From Mediterraneibacter hominis (GTDB lineage: Bacteria; Bacillota; Clostridia; Lachnospirales; Lachnospiraceae): a stretch of DNA of 64,000 nucleotides. The stretch covers positions 496,001-560,000 of the forward strand of contig NZ_JACOPF010000002.1 in NCBI RefSeq assembly GCF_014287475.1, in the 5' to 3' direction. Made by a program: the position numbers and the translations under genes. Position 1 is the stretch's first letter; each line of letters opens with the position of its first letter. Shown one piece after another: positions 45,819 through 54,739 of this stretch. The notes under the pieces were generated by a model. It was not told the origin of the DNA and did no database searches. It saw only the letters and a program-made list of their open reading frames with translations.

Positions 45819-45863
45819 GTGGGTAAAACAGCGCTGGTAAAGTTTGAGGAGGTGGAAAAAGGA

Positions 45864-46817
45864 ATGGATTTGGAATTGGAGAAAATTAGAGAAGTACAGA
45901 GAGAATTTGTAGAAAGGCTGAAGGAGAACTGTTTTGTAGATTTGGATAGGGTTCTTAGCCATGATGTGAAAATAAACTGCTATATGACTGGCAGAGGAAA
46001 AGGGATTGGGGCAGTAGAAGAACTGCTGCGGTATCCTGGGCCTGCTCCGTCCGATGTGAAAATGAATATAGAAAATGAGATTCTAAGGCGTGATAAGGAG
46101 TATGCACAGCATAGCTTTCATCTTCTGATGTTATATACAGTCTGTGGGGAGAATAAGCAGTTTCATTTTATGCAGTATGGTGGGACAATGGTCTTATCCT
46201 ATAAAAAACAGGAGAAAAAGTGGAAAATCTGTAAAATTCTGTTCGATTTATGTTGGCTGGACCAGAACAGCTATTGGGTGAATTCCTGGAAAATGCTAAA
46301 TTTCCATGAACCATGGAATCACGAGCCAGTAATAAGAAAGGAGGACAGTGTATGGAGAACGGTTCCTGTGTGTGAATATGCAAGAACAGACGAAGAAAAG
46401 ATACGTGAGACACTGTTTCATTTTGGCTGGATTACAGACACAGAGGATTATGAACTATTGGAAATGATTGCTTTACGAAATGTTGTGATTGTGGACGGAT
46501 ACCATAATCAGCGGATTACATCGACGGATGAATGGAAAGAATTTTTAAAGGGAATTAATTATAAGGAACCAAGACTACATCATTCCTACCGTATCAGAGA
46601 AATACTGATAGATAAAGATAAGGCAGAGGCGCGGATGTCCAGAGTAGAACCAAACCGAATTGGAACAAAAGTAATCGGTAAACATAATTATTTTATGGAT
46701 TGGTTTACAATGGACTGCAATGTGGAATTAATCAGGGTGGATAAAAATTGGAAAATAAAACATGTAGAATTTATAAAGAACATATATTCCAGTCCTGTTG
46801 TTTCTAACAAAGTTTAA
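45864..46817 (+). CDS. Tandem SnoaL/NTF2-like domain protein (paralog 2)
   Basis: This 317-residue protein is paralogous to the protein encoded at 38072. It has a similar length and two-half layout and shares blocks such as KEP-x-L-x-H and R-x-EP-x-R-x-G-x-K near residue 260. The first half has KKWKICKILFDLCWLDQNSY. The ATG at 45864 is preferred; a GTG at 45819 lies in the HAD remnant. No signal peptide or membrane segment is seen. Two diverged copies in one operon may form a heteromer or act on related intermediates. The function is unknown. Confidence 0.6.
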   Translation: MDLELEKIREVQREFVERLKENCFVDLDRVLSHDVKINCYMTGRGKGIGAVEELLRYPGPAPSDVKMNIENEILRRDKEYAQHSFHLLMLYTVCGENKQFHFMQYGGTMVLSYKKQEKKWKICKILFDLCWLDQNSYWVNSWKMLNFHEPWNHEPVIRKEDSVWRTVPVCEYARTDEEKIRETLFHFGWITDTEDYELLEMIALRNVVIVDGYHNQRITSTDEWKEFLKGINYKEPRLHHSYRIREILIDKDKAEARMSRVEPNRIGTKVIGKHNYFMDWFTMDCNVELIRVDKNWKIKHVEFIKNIYSSPVVSNKV

Positions 46818-46856
46818 GCATATCCGGATATCTGCGTAAGAGGAGAGGTGAAAAAA

Positions 46857-47300
46857 ATGAAAGTTGTTAAAACATTGAAAGTAAGCCCGGAGGAATTTTT
46901 TACACTGATTGAAAATTCATTGAGATATGATATTGAACAGTACGGAAGAAAAGCAGCAGGAGAATATGTGCTGGAGGAAGGTTTGGTCTATTATAAAAAG
47001 ATAAAGTATAAGAAGAAGGAGTACCGGACGCGTACCGAAGTAAAGAACTTCCAAGCGCCGTGGGCTTACCAGGTATTGATAAAAAATGAGATGGGGAATT
47101 TTGTGATCTCCTACGATATTTCACAAAAGGAAGACAATGAGATTGAAGTAGTTTATCAGGAAAATACAGTAGATGAAAATGGAAATCCTAACACTTCTCT
47201 TGGCAGACGGATCTTTGGAAAACTGCAGGCAGGAAGAATAAAACATAGATTATCTTATATGGAAAAAAATATTCACGAACAGAGGAAGAAAAATGAATAA
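46857..47300 (+). CDS. DUF3284-like protein
   Basis: This cytoplasmic protein of 147 residues begins KVVKTLKVSPEEFFTLIENS and is rich in strands with many charged residues (YYKKIKYKKKEYRTRTEV). It resembles the DUF3284 family, whose members commonly lie in lactose/cellobiose PTS operons and may adopt a polyketide-cyclase/START-like fold; this is from memory and needs a search. The ATG at 46857 has GGAGAGG; a GTG three codons earlier is too close to that site. The biochemical role is unknown. Confidence 0.6.
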   Translation: MKVVKTLKVSPEEFFTLIENSLRYDIEQYGRKAAGEYVLEEGLVYYKKIKYKKKEYRTRTEVKNFQAPWAYQVLIKNEMGNFVISYDISQKEDNEIEVVYQENTVDENGNPNTSLGRRIFGKLQAGRIKHRLSYMEKNIHEQRKKNE

Positions 47301-47327
47301 CAGATAATCAATAAAAAGGAGAAAACA

Positions 47328-47576
47328 ATGGCAGAATTTTTATATACAATTACAGATGAATTAGGACTACACGCAAGACCGGCAGGAATTCTTGTAAAAA
47401 AGGTGAGAGAACTCGGGGAGGGAGTAACACTTACAAAAGGTGAAAAAACAGTAGATGCCTCAAAACTGTTTGCGATAATGGGGCTGGGTATAAAGTGTGG
47501 GGAGACTGTCAGTGTGGCAGCCGAAAACGATAAAACACTGGCAGAATTAAAAAAGTTTTTTGAAGAAAATTTATAG
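47328..47576 (+). CDS. HPr-like phosphocarrier, operon-specific
   Basis: This 82-residue HPr-fold phosphocarrier has the phospho-histidine in ELGLHARPAG (His15 equivalent). In Bacillus HPr the regulatory Ser46 lies in KSIMGVMSLG; here the equivalent stretch reads SKLFAIMGLG, with lysine at the aligned position. Regulation by HPr kinase may therefore differ or be absent. It is the last gene of the PTS operon and could supply phosphate to the IIA component encoded here. The ordinary housekeeping ptsH is presumably elsewhere. Confidence 0.85.
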   Translation: MAEFLYTITDELGLHARPAGILVKKVRELGEGVTLTKGEKTVDASKLFAIMGLGIKCGETVSVAAENDKTLAELKKFFEENL

Positions 47577-47596
47577 TTATATGTATGTAGAAACGA

Positions 47597-47626
47597 ACAG
47601 GAGATTTTTAGAATCTTCTGTTTTTT
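47597..47626 (+). terminator. Terminator of the PTS operon
   Basis: ACAGGAGATT-TTTAG-AATCTTCTGT is a ten-pair stem with one G-U pair, running into a six-T tract. It is a good intrinsic terminator. Confidence 0.88.
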
Positions 47627-47685
47627 AGTGTAATTATAAAAACTTTTTATATAAATAAACCGCATAGTACAGTACAACACAAATG

Positions 47686-47848
47686 TAACGGTTCAGCCCG
47701 CACCATTCGTAAAACCGCACTGCGTGCTTATTGTGGCTACGGCCACCGTTTTACTCATTGACGGGCGCTTAAGCTCATACAGATGTACGTTCGCAAAAAC
47801 ATGCAGGCATGTTTTATGCCTCCCGCACACTGTATGGTTGAATTGTTA
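47686..47848 (-). repeat. Palindromic element, copy 3 (163 bases, reverse orientation)
   Basis: The ends TAACGGTTCAGCC (47686-47698) and GGTTGAATTGTTA (47836-47848) are imperfect inverted repeats. The interior is the reverse complement of copy 2 over its full length, including AACATGCAGGCATGTTTT and GCGCTTAAGCTCATACAGATG. It lies between the PTS operon terminator and the next promoter. It contains no gene. Confidence 0.85.
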
Positions 47849-47878
47849 CACACAAATTTAGAGAACAGAATTTGGATA

Positions 47879-47925
47879 TTGACAATTTTGTACTTTCGTA
47901 CTATTGTATTAATAAGATAATACAA
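47879..47925 (+). promoter_or_regulatory. Promoter and inverted repeat before the MutS-like/SPFH operon
   Basis: TTGACA (47879-47884) and TATTGT (47902-47907) have a 17-base spacer. An inverted repeat TTGTATTA-ATAAGA-TAATACAA (47904-47925) overlaps the -10, a position suited to repression. The candidate regulator is unknown. Confidence 0.6.
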
Positions 47926-47939
47926 AAGGAGGCAGTGAA

Positions 47940-49568
47940 ATGACCGCCGCTATATTGACCATGACAGGAATTGCGTTATTTGCTTTGGCAGTTTCTTTGT
48001 CAGGAAAGAGAGAAATACGAAAAAAACAAAAGGCTTATATGGAGAAAAAATTTGGTACCGTTCCCTCTAAGACAGAGTTTGACGAGAATATAAGAAACTA
48101 TTATGATACATTCGCGGATGCATCCGGGGTGGACGAGATTACATGGAATGATTTGTCTATGGACGCTGTTTTCTGCCGGCTCAATCAGTGTGATACGTCC
48201 GCAGGGGAAGAAATTTTATATTACCAGCTTCACAGAGAAGCGCTTTCGGAGGAAGAATACGAACAGCTCGAACGTAAGATTAAGGCGGCCAGAAAGGAAG
48301 AAAACCGCCGGGATATTGAGAAGGAGCTGATGAAGATTGGAAAAAGTAAAGGCGCTTATTTTATACCGTCCTACATGGATGCACTGGAAGAATATCAGAT
48401 GAAAAATGCCTGGATTTATCAAGTACTTCAAATTTTGTTTTTTATAGTGCTGGCTGCTTTTTTATTATTTCCAGTAACAGTGACAGGAATTATATTGTGT
48501 ACCGTAATCGGAATAAATCTGGCATTGTATGCAGTTTTAAAGATGCGTTATGAAATTGAGATTCAGATGATAGGAACTGCAGTAGGGATATTAAGATGTG
48601 GAAACCAGCTTGTCAGAAAAAAAGAAGTAGCTTGCTTATATCCAGAGTTAAAGGAGGGACTTGAGAATCTGCAAAAAGTGACGCGCAGTGTTACTTTGCT
48701 CCAGACACAGAAATACGGCGCTTTTTCAGGAGACATCTTTGGAATTGTATTAGATTATATACTGGGTGTGACAATGTGGCAGATTGTTACTTACAATAGA
48801 GTAATAAAAAGACTGGAAAGAAATGCAGCAGACTACATGCTGGTCTATCGTTCGATTGGAGAGATGGATATGACAATCAGTATTGCTTCCTTCCGTCAAA
48901 GCGTTCCCTGGTGCTGCCAGCCGGAATTTCAAGAGAAACAATCAATGGAGATGGAGGAGATTTATCATCCCCTTTTGGAACATCCAGTAGAAAATTCACT
49001 GAAGCTGGAAAGGAATTGTATCATTACCGGTTCTAATGCGTCTGGAAAATCGACCTTCATCAAAGCGGTAGCAGTATCCGCAATTTTGGCGCAGACAATA
49101 CATACCTGTACGGCGCGGAGCATGAAGCTGCCGAAGTGTCAGGTGATTACCTCCATGTCGGTCAAGGATGACTTGTCTGCCGGAGAGAGCTATTTTATCA
49201 GAGAGATAAAATATTTAAAGAGGATACTGGACAGTTTGTCAGAGGAGAGAACAACGCTCTGCGTAGTGGATGAGATACTGCGTGGAACGAATACGGGAGA
49301 GAGAATCCGGGCATCGACCGCCATTTTAAAGTATCTGTCAGATAAAAAGTGTATCGCGTTTGTGGCAACACATGATAAAGAACTGACAGAGCTGCTTGCC
49401 GGAAAATATGAGAATTATCATTTCAGCGAAGAAATCGGAGAAGAGGATATTTATTTCAGCTACAAGATAAAAGAAGGGCCGTCCACTTCCCAAAATGCAA
49501 TTAAATTACTGGAGTTTGCAGATTTTCCAAAAGAAATTATTGAGAAAGCGAAGGAGAATATAGGATGA
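47940..49568 (+). CDS. Membrane-associated MutS-like ATPase
   Basis: This 542-residue protein has a MutS-type ABC ATPase domain at its C-terminus: Walker A GSNASGKSTFIKAV near residue 363, a signature region DLSAGESYF, and Walker B CVVDEILRGTNTGERI near 440. In place of the MutS DNA-clamp domains it has an N-terminal membrane helix (LTMTGIALFALAVSL) and two central helices near 160-205 (LQILFFIVLAAFLLF and later). No mismatch-recognition domain is visible, so ordinary mismatch repair is unlikely. It overlaps the SPFH gene by four bases (ATGA). Known membrane MutS-like proteins of Firmicutes have no assigned function. Confidence 0.88.
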   Translation: MTAAILTMTGIALFALAVSLSGKREIRKKQKAYMEKKFGTVPSKTEFDENIRNYYDTFADASGVDEITWNDLSMDAVFCRLNQCDTSAGEEILYYQLHREALSEEEYEQLERKIKAARKEENRRDIEKELMKIGKSKGAYFIPSYMDALEEYQMKNAWIYQVLQILFFIVLAAFLLFPVTVTGIILCTVIGINLALYAVLKMRYEIEIQMIGTAVGILRCGNQLVRKKEVACLYPELKEGLENLQKVTRSVTLLQTQKYGAFSGDIFGIVLDYILGVTMWQIVTYNRVIKRLERNAADYMLVYRSIGEMDMTISIASFRQSVPWCCQPEFQEKQSMEMEEIYHPLLEHPVENSLKLERNCIITGSNASGKSTFIKAVAVSAILAQTIHTCTARSMKLPKCQVITSMSVKDDLSAGESYFIREIKYLKRILDSLSEERTTLCVVDEILRGTNTGERIRASTAILKYLSDKKCIAFVATHDKELTELLAGKYENYHFSEEIGEEDIYFSYKIKEGPSTSQNAIKLLEFADFPKEIIEKAKENIG

Positions 49569-50563
49569 ATACAGAAAAAAATCAAATAGAAAATGAAAAG
49601 GTGTTGAAGGCAAAGAATGGATATGGAATGTTGTTTCTATGGATTTTGGGAATAGCAGCAGGAATTGCCCTTATGGTGGCAGGACCTGTACTTTATTCCT
49701 ATGAAAAAGTGAATGGAGGAGTACTGGGAACAGCGATTGTGCTGGGAATCGTACTGATGCTGGTTTCTATTATCGGGTTATGCGGCTTAAAGGTGTTAAA
49801 TCCGAATGAGGCATATGTGCTTGCTTTGTTCGGAAAATACTATGGAACATTGAAAGAAGCGGGGTTTTTCTGGGTGAATCCATTTTGTACTGCGCTGAAT
49901 CCTACTGTGCGTCCGGCGGCTCCTGTTGTATCAGCAAACGGAGTATCACACTCTGTCTCTGTGAGTATGGCAAATAAAAAAGTATCATTGCGTACAATGA
50001 CGCTGAATAATGAGAAACAAAAGGTAAATGATGAACTGGGGAATCCGGTGGAAATCGGTGCAGTAGTTATCTGGAAGGTAACGAATCCTACAAAGGCGGT
50101 AGTCAATGTAGAGAATTATAAAAATTATCTTTCTATACAGTGTGATGCGATTATAAGGAACACAGCGCGGAAGTATCCTTATGATACGAGCGAGGGCGGC
50201 GACGAGAAATCTCTGCGGGGAAGCAGCCAGGAGATTGCGGCAATTATGAGTCAGGAATTGCAGGAAAAAGTAGAAAATGCCGGAATCCGGATTATCGAGG
50301 TAAGGATTACACATCTTGCTTACGCGCCGGAAATTGCATCTGCAATGCTACAGAGGCAGCAGGCGGCAGCGATCATTGACGCGCGGCAGAAAATTGTAGA
50401 AGGCGCCGTAGGAATGGTAGAAATGGCGCTTGCAAAATTAAATGAGCAGGAGATTGTCAATCTGGATGAAGAAAGAAAGGCGGCGATGGTAAGCAACCTT
50501 CTGGTAGTGCTGTGCGGGAATAAAGACGCACAGCCTGTTGTAAATAGTGGAACACTGGTATGA
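49565..50563 (+). CDS. SPFH/Band 7 membrane protein
   Basis: This membrane-scaffold protein has 332 residues and two N-terminal helices ([20 protein letters not shown], then [20 protein letters not shown]). The SPFH domain begins [20 protein letters not shown] near residue 80, and a coiled or helical C-terminal part contains [24 protein letters not shown] proteins oligomerise at membranes and often protect or organise partner proteins. Its start overlaps the MutS-like gene in an ATGA, indicating coupled translation in a two-gene unit. Partner and role are unknown. Confidence 0.9.
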   Translation: MNTEKNQIENEKVLKAKNGYGMLFLWILGIAAGIALMVAGPVLYSYEKVNGGVLGTAIVLGIVLMLVSIIGLCGLKVLNPNEAYVLALFGKYYGTLKEAGFFWVNPFCTALNPTVRPAAPVVSANGVSHSVSVSMANKKVSLRTMTLNNEKQKVNDELGNPVEIGAVVIWKVTNPTKAVVNVENYKNYLSIQCDAIIRNTARKYPYDTSEGGDEKSLRGSSQEIAAIMSQELQEKVENAGIRIIEVRITHLAYAPEIASAMLQRQQAAAIIDARQKIVEGAVGMVEMALAKLNEQEIVNLDEERKAAMVSNLLVVLCGNKDAQPVVNSGTLV

Positions 50564-50920
50564 TTTTTCCACCCAATGACATGTGGGGAAGAGACAATTC
50601 CAGAGAATTCGGGAGCTTTTGAAGTGCTCCAGCAGCTAAGCTGTGCTCTGCTTCAATGAAGAGAAGATAATAAATAGAAATATTCCTTCTTTAGAAAAGT
50701 TAGGAGTAAATGTAATTATTCAGTCAAAATGACCCGATTTAACAATATAATAAAGAAGAAAATAAGTCCGCCAAGTAGCGAGTTTATTTAGTATACTTGT
50801 TAGAGGATAACGTTAATTTAAGTTTTCAGGAAAGCTCCTTTTTGGTATACTGAGGCATACATTTCTTTTATCCTGTTTGAAATCCAAACCGGAATTTGAC
50901 TCGTTAAGTGACGCAGATAG
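50564..50920. other. Intergenic stretch without a recognised gene
   Basis: This is the space between the SPFH gene (plus) and the end of the LysR gene (minus). It holds an imperfect hairpin around 50618-50656 (TTGAAG ... CTTCAA arms with inner AGCAGCT/AGCTGTGCT) that could end the SPFH transcript. No further open frame, RNA motif or repeat was recognised. Confidence 0.5.
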
Positions 50921-51835
50921 TTAGAGCCTGCTGTAATAATCAATGATAAGATCTTTGACATACTTAGCGGCACGACTTAATTTTCTGTTTTGCGGCCAAG
51001 TAAGAAAAACGTCACGGATTCGCATAGGATTGTCCAACTCAATCATTTCAATATTCTGGTTATAGTAATCATTTTTCATAGCTATAGTCAAGCATCTACC
51101 AGCTGCTACCTGTACAAGAAGCTGCAGCCAGTCCAGACCGGAGTTAAGCTGCCTCGGTCTGACACCCTCACATTCAAACATTTTTTTATAGTAGCCGAGT
51201 TGGTTGTTATCACCATCTAATAATATAAAAGGTTCATTGCAGACTTCGGAGAGACATATTTTGTCTCGACCCGCAAGAGGATGATCCTTAGACACTAAAA
51301 GTACATGCTCCTGTTTCATGATTTTTTGTTCATAGATACCATCCCGGATCCGGGAACTGGTGATTCCGAGATCACATGTGCCACTTAGTAACATATCATC
51401 AACACAGGTGGAGTCGGAGCTGACATGGGCTATCTCGGAGATCAACTCTATTTTTTTGTCGGTTTGGTCAAAATCATTGTACAGATATCGAAAAAGTGAT
51501 GGAATCTCTATAATAGAAAATACATAGGAATAACCGATTTTTACTGTGCCACTGAGTTTATTGCTGCTCCGATTGATATCAGATAAGCCGCTTTCAAGAT
51601 TCTTAATCGCGTTTTCCACATAGGGGAGAAAGAGCTCGCCATATTTTGTGAGAATGACTTCGTTGTCCCTACGTATGAAGAGTGGTACGCCAAGTGTATT
51701 TTCAAGAGAACGTATGGCATAGCTTACATTAGATTGAGAGGTGAAATTGAGTTCCGCAGTTCGTGTGAAATTTTTTGTTTTTGCAGCACTTAAGAAATAA
51801 TTAAGCTGCTGTAGCTTTAACTGTGTGACAGACAT
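50921..51835 (-). CDS. LysR-family transcriptional regulator
   Basis: This 304-residue regulator has the N-terminal helix-turn-helix LNYFLSAAKTKNFTRTAELN and TSQSNVSYAIRSLENTLGVP, then the effector-binding domain (GTVKIGYSYVFSI near 90; LLSGTCDLGITSSRI). The ATG at 51835 follows GGGAGG; the frame open ten codons further lacks a ribosome site. It lies downstream of two alcohol dehydrogenase genes on the same strand. The MFS-OYE-DctM operon is divergent from those. The palindrome at 54673-54696 between the two operons is its likely target. Confidence 0.92.
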   Translation of the reverse strand: MSVTQLKLQQLNYFLSAAKTKNFTRTAELNFTSQSNVSYAIRSLENTLGVPLFIRRDNEVILTKYGELFLPYVENAIKNLESGLSDINRSSNKLSGTVKIGYSYVFSIIEIPSLFRYLYNDFDQTDKKIELISEIAHVSSDSTCVDDMLLSGTCDLGITSSRIRDGIYEQKIMKQEHVLLVSKDHPLAGRDKICLSEVCNEPFILLDGDNNQLGYYKKMFECEGVRPRQLNSGLDWLQLLVQVAAGRCLTIAMKNDYYNQNIEMIELDNPMRIRDVFLTWPQNRKLSRAAKYVKDLIIDYYSRL

Positions 51836-51991
51836 AAGCACGGTCCTCCCTGAATTAGATAACATTACTGCTTATAGTATATCATCATTATCGCATATAT
51901 ATGTTTTATGTCAAGAGTAGGAGGGAGGTACAGCCCGGCAAAGCAGAAAAAATACAGTTCTTTTAACATAGCTGAAGTGGAATTTTCAGAT

Positions 51992-52020
51992 AAAAAAGAC
52001 AGAGCCAAAAAGCTCTGTCT
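51992..52020 (-). terminator. Terminator of the alcohol dehydrogenase gene at 52031
   Basis: AGACAGAGC / GCTCTGTCT (52012-52020 with 51997-52005) is a nine-pair stem followed on the minus strand by TTTTTT (51992-51997). It lies 11 bases after the stop codon, so the lysR gene has its own promoter. Confidence 0.9.
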
Positions 52021-52030
52021 GCTTGTGATT

Positions 52031-53233
52031 TTAATCCACAATAAATTTAGCCAGTGTGCGCTCATAGATGCCCTTTACATCCTCGCGGTCAAATTTTTCG
52101 GGGTGGCGGAGAACTCGCCATTCTGTGTTGTAAAATGTATCTGTCCACTCTTCGATTTCCTGGCGTGTGACAGTCATTCCTTCCATATGAGGATCGAGAA
52201 CGTCATGGACATAATTAGCAAAGTCATCTATGCTTGAGAAGCCCATCATTTTAAGAGCATTGTCTACTTTTGAAGTATCTTTAAAAATCTTTAGATATTC
52301 ACCCTCAAAAGCACCGCAGGCGAGTCCGTGTGGAAGTCCTTTTACATGAGTCAGCGGATATCCGAGACCATGAGGTACCCCTGTCTGTCCCTGGGTCTCG
52401 GAGAATCCCATGATTGTACTCATGAGCATTTGTTTTTCATAATCTTCATCAGTCATCTTGCCGGAGCGGAGACGTTCTTTGATTTCAGCAAAAAGGCGGA
52501 AGCCCATCTCAGAATAAGTCTGAACCATGAAATGATCCTTGCTCCCGGTATCTATGTACGGCTCCAGTCCGTGGCCGAGAGCGTCCAGTGCATTGGACTG
52601 ACTTAGCTTTGTGTCACACGTTTTGATGTATCTCGGATCGACAAAGGAGTAATCTGACCATACAAATGGCTTTGTTCCGGCTTTGTTGTCGATATCCTCG
52701 CGATCGAGAACAGAGGCTCCGGTGATTTCAGAACCGGTTCCGGCAGTAGTTGCCACTGTAATAAACGGTATTTTTTTGTTATCGTCTGAAGCGCCCATAC
52801 ACCATGTTCCGGTGATCTCAGCGGTAGGACGTTCAGGTGCTATATCTCCGAAAAGAACTTCGTAAGGATCATGTCCAGGATATCGGAGGAGAAGTTCTAT
52901 GGCTTTTGTCGTATCAATGTTAGAACCACCTCCTACTGCAACTAAAAAATCCGGAGCATATTCCGAGACAATTTGAGTAGCTTTTACACATTCCAGGACA
53001 GGCGGATTCGGGATACAGCCGTCAAAAATTCTATACTCTACACCTTGAGATTTCAGTGCATTTTCAACATCGATCACAGATTGGTGTTTCGTTCCGGTTT
53101 GCTTTCCGTTAAGCACCGGTCCTGTGATAATGTAAGCCTTTTTCCCTAAAGTTCCAAAAACTTTTACGTTTTTTTCAATACAGTGGTCTCCGAAAATCAG
53201 AGTAGACGGCATTGTATAATTAAAATTTTGCAT
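52031..53233 (-). CDS. Iron-containing alcohol dehydrogenase (LysR cluster, distal)
   Basis: This group III Fe-dependent dehydrogenase of 400 residues has FLVAVGGGSNIDTTKAIELL near residue 90, VATTAGTGSEITGASVLDR near 148, and the metal-histidine region GVPHGLGYPLTHVKGLPHGLA near 275. It is closely related to the gene just upstream (53378-54559), so a tandem duplication is likely. The ATG at 53233 has GGAGG; the longer frame has no ribosome site. The two enzymes probably act on the same or successive alcohol/aldehyde substrates of the cluster. Confidence 0.9.
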   Translation of the reverse strand: MQNFNYTMPSTLIFGDHCIEKNVKVFGTLGKKAYIITGPVLNGKQTGTKHQSVIDVENALKSQGVEYRIFDGCIPNPPVLECVKATQIVSEYAPDFLVAVGGGSNIDTTKAIELLLRYPGHDPYEVLFGDIAPERPTAEITGTWCMGASDDNKKIPFITVATTAGTGSEITGASVLDREDIDNKAGTKPFVWSDYSFVDPRYIKTCDTKLSQSNALDALGHGLEPYIDTGSKDHFMVQTYSEMGFRLFAEIKERLRSGKMTDEDYEKQMLMSTIMGFSETQGQTGVPHGLGYPLTHVKGLPHGLACGAFEGEYLKIFKDTSKVDNALKMMGFSSIDDFANYVHDVLDPHMEGMTVTRQEIEEWTDTFYNTEWRVLRHPEKFDREDVKGIYERTLAKFIVD

Positions 53234-53377
53234 AAATAACCTCCATACTTTTATCTGTTTTTTAGTTCGCTCTGTCATTCGTTTAAATTCTAGCATGGGC
53301 GATTAAGATTGTTAAATAAAGAATTTTTATTCATGTCACGCAAACTTTTTATTCCATTTTGGTGTCCAGGTGAAATA

Positions 53378-54559
53378 TTATACGCTGGTTTTGGTGGAGG
53401 AAGAAGCATCGGTGATGAATACGGACAGAGAACGGTAGTAAATGTCCCGTACCATATCTTCTGTGAGTGGATATGGATGTCTGTCAAGACGCCATTGCGT
53501 CTTACAGAAGCTTTGAGTCCATTCTTCAATCTGGCTGGATGTAACCGAAATATGAATGTGGGGGGCCAGAATTTTTTGGATATAGCTGCAAAATTCATCT
53601 ACTGTATTAAAGCCAATGGCATCCATAATCCTCTTGACACGCTTCTGATCTTTATAGATTTTCACATATTCTCCTTCAAAAATTCCGCAGGCAAGACCAT
53701 GCGGTACATGATAATAATAGGAAAGCGGATATCCAAGACCGTGGGCAACCCCGGTACATTCATTGATAATGACCATGCCCTGCAGGAGAGAATGAAGTGC
53801 CTGTTTGTCATAGTCTTCCGCTGTCATTGTGTTTGAGAGAAGGTGTTCTTTAAATTCTCCGAACAGTTGAAATGCCGTTTCTGCTATCATATTCGTCATA
53901 AAATCATCCCGGCTATGGCGGCTCAGATAACTTTCGATACCATGACAGAGTGCATCGACGGCAGTGGCGTGATTCAGTTCTGTGGGAGAACCTTTGATAT
54001 AACGAGAATCTACAAACGAATAGCTGCCGAAGGAACGGCGGTTTGTACCGGATTTACTTTGAATGTCATTTCTCGTAATAACAGAAATGCCGGTCATATC
54101 AGCCCCTGTGCCTGCGGTTGTGGGAACATTGATCAGCGGGAGTGCTCCATCGTCCGGTGCGCCGACTCCGAAGATGTGAGGTCCTTTGCCGAACAGCACA
54201 TCATAAGCGTCGAGATTCGGATAGCGTAACAGGATATTTACGCATTTTGCGGTGTCGATGGCAGAACCACCACCGATAGAGATCAAAAGGTCGGGCTGAA
54301 ATTTGGATACCTGCCGTGCTATTTTAATCAGTGACTCTACAGAGGGATTGAGCTGTACTTCCTCGTTGACAGCATATAGGACATGTTCTTTTTTCAATGC
54401 TGTTTCTACGTCTTCGAGAGCTAGATTCTTTTTATCGGGAAAACGGCTTGTAATGATGTATGCTTTTTGCCCGAACCGTTGGAATACATGTGAATGTTTA
54501 GCGATACAATTTTGGCCAAAGTAAACTTCACATGGGCATGCAAAATGAAATTGTTCCAT
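53378..54559 (-). CDS. Iron-containing alcohol dehydrogenase (LysR cluster, proximal)
   Basis: This 393-residue Fe-dependent dehydrogenase is a paralog of the next gene. It has LLISIGGGSAIDTAKCVNIL near residue 85, VPTTAGTGADMTGISVITR near 138, and GVAHGLGYPLSYYYHVPHGLA near 265 for metal binding. It is the first gene of the minus-strand arm, with AGGAGG before ATG 54559. It faces the divergent MFS gene, so both arms may share LysR control. A 144-base gap without features separates the two paralogs. Confidence 0.9.
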   Translation of the reverse strand: MEQFHFACPCEVYFGQNCIAKHSHVFQRFGQKAYIITSRFPDKKNLALEDVETALKKEHVLYAVNEEVQLNPSVESLIKIARQVSKFQPDLLISIGGGSAIDTAKCVNILLRYPNLDAYDVLFGKGPHIFGVGAPDDGALPLINVPTTAGTGADMTGISVITRNDIQSKSGTNRRSFGSYSFVDSRYIKGSPTELNHATAVDALCHGIESYLSRHSRDDFMTNMIAETAFQLFGEFKEHLLSNTMTAEDYDKQALHSLLQGMVIINECTGVAHGLGYPLSYYYHVPHGLACGIFEGEYVKIYKDQKRVKRIMDAIGFNTVDEFCSYIQKILAPHIHISVTSSQIEEWTQSFCKTQWRLDRHPYPLTEDMVRDIYYRSLSVFITDASSSTKTSV

Positions 54560-54655
54560 TGTTTTACCTCCTACATTTGCTTTGGGATTGTTATAACATA
54601 GACAATGAAGATTTGTGAAAGATAAATTTTTTATGAATATCATATAATTTGTTTG

Positions 54656-54696
54656 TTGGACTGAAAATTTCAAGTATGTTAAAATTTAAACATACT
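54656..54696 (+). promoter_or_regulatory. Promoter and LysR-type operator candidate in the divergent region
   Basis: TTGGAC (54656-54661) and TAAAAT (54680-54685) have an 18-base spacer and read toward the MFS gene. The perfect inverted repeat AGTATGTT-N8-AACATACT (54673-54696) overlaps the -10. It contains the T-N11-A pattern common to LysR binding sites. Confidence 0.6.
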
Positions 54697-54739
54697 CAAT
54701 CTGTCATTCAAAAATAGACCTACAGGAGGAGTTAGCGAA

